Below, piece after piece: positions 58,529 to 64,000 of a DNA stretch of 64,000 nucleotides. The position numbers and the translations under genes are program-made. The notes below the pieces were generated by a model. That model had not been told where the DNA came from, did not search any database, and was given only the letters and a program-made list of their open reading frames with translations. This DNA is from an uncultured Actinobaculum sp. GTDB lineage: Bacteria > Actinomycetota > Actinomycetes > Actinomycetales > Actinomycetaceae. Location of the stretch: the NCBI GenBank assembly GCA_938020505.1, contig CALIHR010000006.1, forward strand, positions 62,001-126,000, written 5' to 3'. The stretch's first letter is position 1. Every line of letters starts with the position of its first letter.

Positions 58529-59218
58529 ATGTTCCTCACTCCCGGTTCGCTGAAAGACCTCCTGCCGTTCATCGAACGGATCACCCGCGGGCCCGGCCGC
58601 AGCCTGGTCGGCAACGCCCTCGTCGTCAACGGGCTCCTCGTCGCGCTCGTCTTCGCCCTCGGCGGCGACGCCGGCGCGTTCCTCACGGCCCTGCTGGGCG
58701 GAGTCTCCGCGTTTGGCCTGGCCTCGGCGCTTGTCTTCGCCTGGCGCCGCAAGAGGCTCAAAGACGCCGTCGACCGCTGGCAGGAAAGCTCGGGCCAGGT
58801 TGTCTCGTCGGCTTCAGACTCCCGGCCCGAGGCAGCCGAAGGCAAGGCCGACGAAGGCCGGAACGGCTCGGGCGGCGTCGGCGAAGGCGACTCCCCTTCC
58901 CGGGAGATCGTCGTCATCGATCAAAGCGGACGGCGGGAATCGCCGCCGCCCAAGGACGCCTTCGCGGACTCCGAAGAGACGATCGAGCGCGACCGTCTGC
59001 ACGACGCCGCGGCCGAGGCCGCCCAGCTGCGCGAAACGTGGATGCCCCGCATCGAGGCCGCCCAGCGTTCGGCGATCGCCGCCGCGGGAGGGCTCGTCAA
59101 TGCGCCCTATCTCAAAGACGATCTGCGGGTCACCCTCCTGTCCGGAATCTTCACCCTCCTGTCGATTCCCTTGGGAGTCTTCTTCACGTTCGTGGCGTTT
59201 TTGACCCTCGTCTTCTAG
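58529..59218 (+). CDS. membrane protein of unknown function
   Basis: A 229-residue protein: two membrane segments near residues 30-75 (VGNALVVNGLLVALVFALGG, then LLGGVSAFGLASALVFAW), a charged Glu/Ser/Gly-rich middle of about 90 residues, a helical stretch, and one C-terminal membrane segment (IFTLLSIPLGVFFTFVAFLT). No family recognised. The long plus-strand frame antisense to lepA that runs into it is not coding upstream of this ATG. It precedes the PH-domain gene by 64 bp. Confidence 0.7.
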   Translation: MFLTPGSLKDLLPFIERITRGPGRSLVGNALVVNGLLVALVFALGGDAGAFLTALLGGVSAFGLASALVFAWRRKRLKDAVDRWQESSGQVVSSASDSRPEAAEGKADEGRNGSGGVGEGDSPSREIVVIDQSGRRESPPPKDAFADSEETIERDRLHDAAAEAAQLRETWMPRIEAAQRSAIAAAGGLVNAPYLKDDLRVTLLSGIFTLLSIPLGVFFTFVAFLTLVF

Positions 59219-59270
59219 GCTGCGGCCCGAAGTTCTCGGACGCAGCCCTCCCCGGCGGCCAATCGTGTGG

Positions 59271-59276
59271 CACGAT
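59271..59276 (+). promoter_or_regulatory. candidate -10 hexamer for the PH-domain gene
   Basis: CACGAT followed by 6 nt and ATG at 59283. A weak hexamer; the spacing fits the local pattern. Confidence 0.35.
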
Positions 59277-59282
59277 AGGCTC

Positions 59283-59822
59283 ATGGCACTTTCACAGAAG
59301 CTCCTTAGCCAAAACGAGAGGATCATCCTTCACATGCACGAGCATGTGAAGCGGCTGATCCCGAATATCGCGGCTGGAATCGTCCTCATAGTCCTCGGCG
59401 TCGCCGGTTTCGTCTACATGCCCGACAGCTGGAAGCCCGCGGGAACATGGACGCTGCTCGTCCTTCTCCTCGTCGGCCTCGCGGCATTCGTCGGCTGGCC
59501 GTGGTTGAGATGGATCACCGACACATACACGGTGACCAACCGCCGAATCATCACTCGCACGGGAATCTTTACGAAATCCGGCCACGACATCCCCCTCAGC
59601 CGCATTTCCAACGTCGCCTACGAGAGGGACCTCATCGACAGGTTTTTCAAGGCGGGAACCTTGGAGTTGCAGACTTCCGCCGACGAGCCCCTCTACCTCC
59701 GCGACGTTCCCAACGCCGAGCAGGTTCACGTGATGCTCACCGACCTTCTTTTCGGAGGCGGCGACGCTGCGCCCGCAGTCGAAGCCGACGAGGACCGCCC
59801 GGGCCGGACTCCAGGCGTCTGA
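59283..59822 (+). CDS. PH (bPH2)-domain membrane protein
   Basis: A 179-residue protein, MALSQKLLSQNERIILHMHEH then two membrane segments (about 30-48 and 57-76), then a bacterial PH-2 domain: WITDTYTVTNRRIITRTGIF, DIPLSRISNVAYERDLIDRF, GTLELQTSADEPLYLRDVPNA. The family is common in actinobacteria; membrane-stress or membrane-organisation roles have been proposed. It overlaps the next start by one base (TGATG), so it is co-translated with the PemK-like gene. Confidence 0.88.
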   Translation: MALSQKLLSQNERIILHMHEHVKRLIPNIAAGIVLIVLGVAGFVYMPDSWKPAGTWTLLVLLLVGLAAFVGWPWLRWITDTYTVTNRRIITRTGIFTKSGHDIPLSRISNVAYERDLIDRFFKAGTLELQTSADEPLYLRDVPNAEQVHVMLTDLLFGGGDAAPAVEADEDRPGRTPGV

Positions 59823-60436
59823 TGGCGATCCCTCGTTTCCTCAAGGAGCTGGCGGCAGGCCTTTTCGAATCGCTGACCTCGAAATCGACGTCGCGCAAAT
59901 CCCCTGAGCCGCGGAACGAGCGCGGCGGGCGAGGCCGGCGCACCGAGCCCGCACGCCGCTCGGGCGAAACCGGCGGAACCCTGGTCGCGCGCTCGCTTTC
60001 CGAGCTCCCGGGAATCGGGGACGCGCCGAAGGTCTACTCCGTTTCGGACCTCGGCCTGCCCGAATTCGACTACTCTCCCCGGGAGGACGACTTCCCCGAT
60101 CCGGGCGAAGTGGTGTGGACGTGGGTTCCCTACGAAGAGGATAGAAGCCAGGGCAAGGACCGCCCGGTCTTGGTGCTGGCCGAGATCGAGCGATGCATCG
60201 TATTCACCCAGCTGACCTCGAAAGACCACGACCGCGACGCCGAGCAAGAGGCGCGAAACGGGCGTTTCTGGATCGACGTCGGCTCGGGCGGATGGGATTC
60301 CAAGGGCCGCCCGTCCGAGGCGCGAATCGACAGGCTTCTGTGCGTGGCCCCCGAGCAGATGCGGCGCGAAGGCGGAAGCCTCGATGAAACGCGGTTCACA
60401 CAAGTTGTGGCCGCTATACGCCGTTTTCATCGATAG
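59822..60436 (+). CDS. PemK/MazF-fold protein with N-terminal extension
   Basis: A 204-residue protein. The first 90 residues are basic and low in complexity; from about 95 it reads GEVVWTWVPYEEDRSQGKDR then PVLVLAEIERC, the start of a PemK-like barrel, and RIDRLLCVAPEQM later. No antitoxin gene is adjacent. It is fused by a TGATG overlap to the PH gene. Actinobacterial members of this branch may not be toxins; activity is unknown. Confidence 0.75.
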   Translation: MAIPRFLKELAAGLFESLTSKSTSRKSPEPRNERGGRGRRTEPARRSGETGGTLVARSLSELPGIGDAPKVYSVSDLGLPEFDYSPREDDFPDPGEVVWTWVPYEEDRSQGKDRPVLVLAEIERCIVFTQLTSKDHDRDAEQEARNGRFWIDVGSGGWDSKGRPSEARIDRLLCVAPEQMRREGGSLDETRFTQVVAAIRRFHR

Positions 60437-60592
60437 CTTCTGATAAACTACCCGATGGACTTTACACCGGCCGGGTGATGAGTCCTGCCGACGGCGCTCT
60501 CCAGGGCCTGCTTCCCCAGTCTCGTCGAAGGCGGATTCCTCGCCGACCATGACGATTTATCGCCGACGGCGATTGAGTTGAAAGTAGAACAC

Positions 60593-60859
60593 GTGGCAAA
60601 CATCAAGTCGCAGAAGAAGCGCATCCTCACAAATGAGAAGCGCCGCCTCCGCAACCAGTCCGTCAAGTCGGAGCTGAAGACCTACGTGCGCAAGACGCGC
60701 AGGGCCGTCGCCGCCGGCGACGTCGAGACCGCCGAAGCGGCGTTGCGGGTGGCCACCCGGAAGCTCGACAAGGCGGTTTCCAAGGGCGTCATTCACAAGA
60801 ACCAGGCCGCCAACCGCAAGTCGAAGCTCGCGGTGCAGGTGGCCAAGCTGGCCAAGTAG
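60593..60859 (+). CDS. rpsT: 30S ribosomal protein S20
   Basis: An 88-residue S20 that starts VANIKSQKKRILTNEKRRLR, with GTG as initiator at 60593. It ends KLAVQVAKLAK. Typical length. The ribosome-binding site (GAAAG) is weak. A T-rich hairpin follows. Single-gene unit, as usual, convergent with the ABC transporter genes. Confidence 0.97.
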   Translation: MANIKSQKKRILTNEKRRLRNQSVKSELKTYVRKTRRAVAAGDVETAEAALRVATRKLDKAVSKGVIHKNQAANRKSKLAVQVAKLAK

Positions 60860-60875
60860 CCGGCGTCGGGGCATA

Positions 60876-60925
60876 GACGAGGAGCAGCGGTTTTCGCTGC
60901 CCCTGTCTTCGTTTCTGTTATTTTT
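60876..60925. terminator. bidirectional terminator between rpsT and the ABC permease
   Basis: A stem around GCAGCG (60884-60889) and CGCTGC (60895-60900), extended by GAGG/CCCT and GAC/GTC, is followed by TTCGTTTCTGTTATTTTT. It ends rpsT and overlaps the permease stop (60918), so it can serve both. Confidence 0.75.
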
Positions 60926-61667
60926 CCCAACGGAAACACCGCGCCGCCAGAACCCCGCACAGCGCTCCCATTGCAATCAGCGAGGCTGCGGATCCCCAGT
61001 GTCGGATCCACCCCTCGCCTTCCCACAGGCCCTTCGTCAGAAAGGTCAGCTGCGTGAGCGGGGAAAACCTCGCAACCGCGGCCACTCCCTCGGGAAGCTG
61101 GGAAAGGGGAACCGCCGCGCCCGAAAGGAAAATGAGGGGGTAGACGAGGATGTTCCCTATCCCCTGCGCCGCGCCCTGGGAGGGCAAGAACCCCGCCAAC
61201 AGGTATCCCAGCGCCATAAACGAGCACAGCCCGAGCGCCGTGGCCAGAAGGACGTTCACCACCCTCATCGTATCGGCGCCGACGCCGAATCCCGCAATCG
61301 CCACCGCGTAAAGGCAGGCTATCGACAGCAGACTCAGAGCCACGCGAACAGTCAGATCGGCCGACATGTAGACCGCCGGGCGAAGCGGCGTCGCGCGAAA
61401 CCTCCTGAGAACCCCCGTCTCCCTCTGCGTCACGAGGTCGACGGGAAGGATGATGATCGCCGCGATGGCGACGACGATGCCGGGGAAGGCCGTGACGTTC
61501 GCGTCGAGAAAGCCCTGGCCGCCGAACTCCTTCCTCGGGTCATTTCCGAATATCAGCCCCATGACCAGCATGAACGCCGGAGCGAAGGCGATCATGAACA
61601 CGACGTTCGCCGGCTCGCGAAGCGTGCGCAGGGCCGTGGTCTTGAGAACTTTCATGAAGACGCGCAT
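60918..61667 (-). CDS. ABC-2 type transporter permease
   Basis: A 249-residue membrane protein with six hydrophobic segments; PANVVFMIAFAPAFMLVMGL and GIGNILVYPLIFLSGAAVPL are ABC-2 features. It begins 1 bp after the ATPase stop and forms its partner. Likely a small-molecule or antibiotic exporter. Substrate unknown. Confidence 0.88.
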   Translation of the reverse strand: MRVFMKVLKTTALRTLREPANVVFMIAFAPAFMLVMGLIFGNDPRKEFGGQGFLDANVTAFPGIVVAIAAIIILPVDLVTQRETGVLRRFRATPLRPAVYMSADLTVRVALSLLSIACLYAVAIAGFGVGADTMRVVNVLLATALGLCSFMALGYLLAGFLPSQGAAQGIGNILVYPLIFLSGAAVPLSQLPEGVAAVARFSPLTQLTFLTKGLWEGEGWIRHWGSAASLIAMGALCGVLAARCFRWEK

Positions 61668-61668
61668 G

Positions 61669-62625
61669 TCAGTTCCCCTCCCTCATCGCGCGGCCCGTCA
61701 GGGCGAGAAAGACGTCCTCTAGCGAGGCTTTCGACGTTTCAATCTCTTCAACCGCCGCGCCCGCGCCCTCTATCGCACGAACGGCCTCGCCGGGGAATCC
61801 GCCGGTGGAATGCAGCCTCACGGTGAGGCCGTCGATCGCTACGTTCGAGACCCCGGCGACGTTCGCGAATATCTCAGGGCCGACCGGTCGGTTGGTCTTC
61901 AGAGTGACGAGGCTTGCTCCGCCGAACCCGGCGACGAGGCCCGCGACGGTGTCGAGCGCGATGATCCGCCCGCGATCGACGATCGCGACCCTGTCGCACA
62001 AGGCCTCCGCCTCCTCCATGTAATGGGTGGTCATGACCACGGTGCACCCGGCGTCCCGGATTGAGCGGACCACGTCCCACATCGCCAGCCGCGCCTGCGG
62101 GTCCAGCGCCGTGGTCAGTTCGTCGAGGAAGACGATCTCCGGCCGGCTCACAAGCGCGAGAGCGATCGACACCCGCTGGCGCTGGCCTCCCGATAGCTTT
62201 TCGACGTAGGAGTCTTTCTTGCCGGACAGTCCGAGCTCGGCGATGAGCTCGTCGGCGCCCCTGGGATTGTCATAGAAGGATCCGAACAAGTCGATGGCCT
62301 CGCCGACTTTCATTTTCGTCGGCAAAGCCGAGGATTGGAGTTGGACTCCCACCCGCGCCCGCCATGAGCGGTCGGCGACGTCCGGATCGGCGCCGAGGAC
62401 CCGCGCGGCGCCCGACGTCCGGCGCTGGAGCCCCTCCAGGCACTCCATGAGGGTCGTCTTTCCGGCCCCGTTCGGGCCGATGATTCCGAAGATTTCACGG
62501 TCGGCGACGTCGAAGGAGACGCCGTCGACGGCGAGAAGATCGCCGAACCGCTTCGTCAGGGATTCGACCGCCACTGCCGGCGCGCCGGCTGAGCCGCGCG
62601 CATCGGTTGACATGCGCACGCTCAT
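61669..62625 (-). CDS. ABC transporter ATP-binding protein (DrrA-like)
   Basis: A 318-residue ATPase. Walker A GPNGAGKT (50-57), signature LSGGQRQRVSIA, Walker B IVFLDELTTALDP and switch His in VMTTHYMEEAE. A C-terminal domain of about 70 residues is like that of DrrA-type daunorubicin-resistance ATPases. The ATG at 62623-62625 overlaps the AbrB stop by 4 bp (ATGA). Confidence 0.92.
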   Translation of the reverse strand: MSVRMSTDARGSAGAPAVAVESLTKRFGDLLAVDGVSFDVADREIFGIIGPNGAGKTTLMECLEGLQRRTSGAARVLGADPDVADRSWRARVGVQLQSSALPTKMKVGEAIDLFGSFYDNPRGADELIAELGLSGKKDSYVEKLSGGQRQRVSIALALVSRPEIVFLDELTTALDPQARLAMWDVVRSIRDAGCTVVMTTHYMEEAEALCDRVAIVDRGRIIALDTVAGLVAGFGGASLVTLKTNRPVGPEIFANVAGVSNVAIDGLTVRLHSTGGFPGEAVRAIEGAGAAVEEIETSKASLEDVFLALTGRAMREGN

Positions 62626-62990
62626 CGTGAATCGCGGCCGCCGTCGGCGACCTTCCCTGCAGCGTCGCCTGCATGCTTTCCTGCGGCGTCCTCTGCACGC
62701 CTCCCGGCGTCGTCGTCCGCGTTTTCGCCGTCGGGCCGCGTCACCCCCGGGAGCGTCGATCGGACCAGTTTCGCCACGGGATGGTCTTGTTTGCTCAAAA
62801 GGAGCTCGAGCGGAATGAGCGCGATGCCTTCGTTCGGGTCGGTCAGAACGACGAGCTGCGCCCCCGCCTCGATTCCCAGGTCTCTGCGCGCCTTGGCCGG
62901 AATGGCGACTTGACCGCGCTGGCCGACCGTCACCACCCCGTGAAAGCCGCGGCCCCCGGGCCCGTAAGAGCTCGTGTTGACAGGACTCAT
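62622..62990 (-). CDS. AbrB/SpoVT-type regulator upstream of the ABC genes
   Basis: A 122-residue protein. Residues 15-50 (FHGVVTVGQRGQVAIPAKAR, then RDLGIEAGAQLVVLTD) form a swapped-hairpin AbrB domain, followed by a helix and an Ala/Gly/Asp-rich tail. It may repress the operon and sense its state. Not a MazE with a toxin partner, as the next gene is the ATPase. The ATG at 62988-62990 has a weak GAAAG upstream. Confidence 0.82.
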   Translation of the reverse strand: MSPVNTSSYGPGGRGFHGVVTVGQRGQVAIPAKARRDLGIEAGAQLVVLTDPNEGIALIPLELLLSKQDHPVAKLVRSTLPGVTRPDGENADDDAGRRAEDAAGKHAGDAAGKVADGGRDSR

Positions 62991-63428
62991 AACAGTTCTT
63001 TCTCTTGTGCCTATGCGGATCCCCGCCGTGCGGATCGCCCGCCGCCGGGGAGGTTTGCGGTTTTGCATTGCAGTGACTCTCGGCAATGACCCTCGGGCCC
63101 CTCCGAGGGACGCTTTCAACTCGCGGCCCGTTCGGCCCCGTCGAACCTCGCGACGCCGCCTTCGTCAAAACAATGAGTCTATTACATGTAAAACATGTAT
63201 ACATGACACTCTACACCTGGCTTGGCCTGTCGGCAAGGCCCTTCGGAGGTTCGTGTCCTTTTGTCACCCCCTGTTTTCCCTGATATTTCGCCGTTTTCCT
63301 GCGTGTCTCCAAACTGCGACACCAAGGCGACCTCCCTGCCACATCGCCCCGATAGCCTTGAAGCACAGCAGGGCGGCGGCCCTCGCGAACATCGATCGGA
63401 GTCACGGCTCCCAAGGAAAGGACAAGCA
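62991..63428. other. 438-bp divergent gap with repeated ACATGT sites
   Basis: No gene seen. It holds the AbrB promoter region (left), the ACATGT cluster (63183-63206) and presumably the lipoprotein promoter (right). A GATATT at about 63281-63286 may be a -10. Confidence 0.5.
63183..63206. promoter_or_regulatory. ACATGT repeats, probable operator
   Basis: TACATGT-AAA-ACATGTA (63183-63199) is a perfect 17-bp inverted repeat, and a third, imperfect copy ACATGA follows at 63201-63206. Spacing is 9 and 8 bp. The AbrB gene product is the nearest candidate binder, though AbrB proteins rarely use such defined sites. Confidence 0.55.
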
Positions 63429-63962
63429 ATGAAGACGTGGAAGATCCGCGGACTCGCACTCGCAGCCTGCCTCGCTTTCGTGACGACGGCATGCGAATCC
63501 AAGAACGCCGCCGCCGACGCGGACGGCCGCGACGCTGGCAACGGAGGCGGCCCCTACGCCTCAGGCGACGCGGCGTCGGCCTCGGGCAACTACTACTTCG
63601 ACGACGATGACGACGAAATCGTCGCGCCCGATGGGACGCTCATCGGCGAGGACGACCCCGTCGCAGTCGTCAAAGCCCGCAACGGCGTCGCTCGCATCTC
63701 CTCCAGCGGAGGAACCGTGAGAGTCGAGGGCGACGTCAAGGAAATCGACGTCAACGGCTCCGACGTCGACGTCGTCGCAGATTCCGCCGCCAAGGTGAGG
63801 GTCTCGGGCTCCGACGTGGACGTCTTCGTCCGAAGAGTCTCGTCCGTCCACTTCGACGGGTCCGACAACGACGTGCGCTGGACCGACGGCGCCATGCCCT
63901 CTGTCACCGACAACGGTGCGGAGAACGAAATCCGCCGAGCGCGTCCTGCGCCCGCACGTTAG
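63429..63962 (+). CDS. DUF3060-like putative lipoprotein
   Basis: A 177-residue exported protein. Signal peptide MKTWKIRGLALAACLAFVTT then AC/ESK; Cys22 is in TTAC, a loose lipobox. An Asp/Gly/Ser-rich linker with YYFDDDDDEIV is followed by strand repeats (VRVEGDVKEIDVNGSDVDVV, VRVSGSDVDVFV, FDGSDNDVRW) typical of DUF3060. Function unknown. The ATG at 63429 follows AAAGGA. Ends at the window edge, followed by a hairpin (63974-63996). Confidence 0.85.
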   Translation: MKTWKIRGLALAACLAFVTTACESKNAAADADGRDAGNGGGPYASGDAASASGNYYFDDDDDEIVAPDGTLIGEDDPVAVVKARNGVARISSSGGTVRVEGDVKEIDVNGSDVDVVADSAAKVRVSGSDVDVFVRRVSSVHFDGSDNDVRWTDGAMPSVTDNGAENEIRRARPAPAR

Positions 63963-63973
63963 CCACAGGTCGC

Positions 63974-63996
63974 TAACCTGCCTTACCGCCAGGTTA
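63974..63996 (+). terminator. hairpin after the lipoprotein gene
   Basis: TAACCTG (63974-63980) and CAGGTTA (63990-63996) with a 9-nt loop, 12 bp past the stop. Probable terminator; the U-run, if any, is outside the window. Confidence 0.5.
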
Positions 63997-64000
63997 CACT

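Noticed and set aside
59822..60436. Toxin-antitoxin pair with the adjacent gene
   Set aside because: The overlapping partner is a membrane PH-domain protein, and rpsT follows; no antitoxin-like gene is present.

Overview
The window looks like a chromosomal segment of a high-GC Gram-positive bacterium of the Actinomycetales, most likely near the Actinomyces/Schaalia group. The evidence is the roughly 60-65% GC coding sequence, the deaD, PheRS and IF3 gene types, a HrcA/CIRCE-controlled dnaJ next to a DUF3097 gene, and an LPLTG pilus operon ordered tip pilin - shaft pilin - class C sortase, as in Actinomyces type 1 and type 2 fimbriae. The genus cannot be fixed from the sequence alone.

Layout. 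1-8000: housekeeping genes (alaS 5-prime end, rpsD, rarA, aspS) with a cluster of small regulators and enzymes between rarA and aspS (MerR regulator, alpha/beta hydrolase, GNAT, TetR regulator, small membrane protein). 8000-12400: an MFS exporter, a decayed DUF222-type remnant and a DEAD-box helicase. 12400-18800: the pilus operon on the minus strand. 18800-23500: pheS-pheT with a coupled SDR gene. 23700-28700: an arcB-arcC-yfcC operon for catabolic carbamoyl-phosphate metabolism, without arcA here, divergent from a seven-TM LuxR-type regulator. 28800-34600: SGNH hydrolase, rRNA methylase, rplT-rpmI-infC, an sseB-like gene, hisA/priA and an unknown gene. 34700-39000: pcp, uppS, recO, and leuA preceded by an attenuator. 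39000-42200: a phospho-signalling operon (PP2C phosphatase, FHA-HTH protein, kinase with a decayed PP2C-like domain). 42200-50700: alpha/beta hydrolase, era, CBS-domain protein, ybeY, phoH, rsmE, dnaJ and hrcA in tightly overlapping minus-strand order. 50700-52800: DUF3097 and a large membrane protein. 52900-53500: an AT-rich island with one orphan gene. 53600-58300: hemW, trmB, MOSC protein, lepA. 58500-64000: small membrane and PH-domain proteins, a PemK-like protein, rpsT, an AbrB-ABC transporter operon and a DUF3060-type lipoprotein.

Two themes link the genes. First, many starts lack a Shine-Dalgarno and instead have a -10-like hexamer ending 6-8 nt before the start codon, suggesting abundant leaderless mRNAs (rarA, recO, phoH, the PP2C gene, the leu leader peptide and others). 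Second, accessory cassettes (pilus, arc operon, AT-rich gene) are inserted into otherwise conserved housekeeping neighbourhoods such as infC-rpmI-rplT-trmH-pheST. No rRNA, tRNA, CRISPR array, insertion sequence or prophage was recognised.
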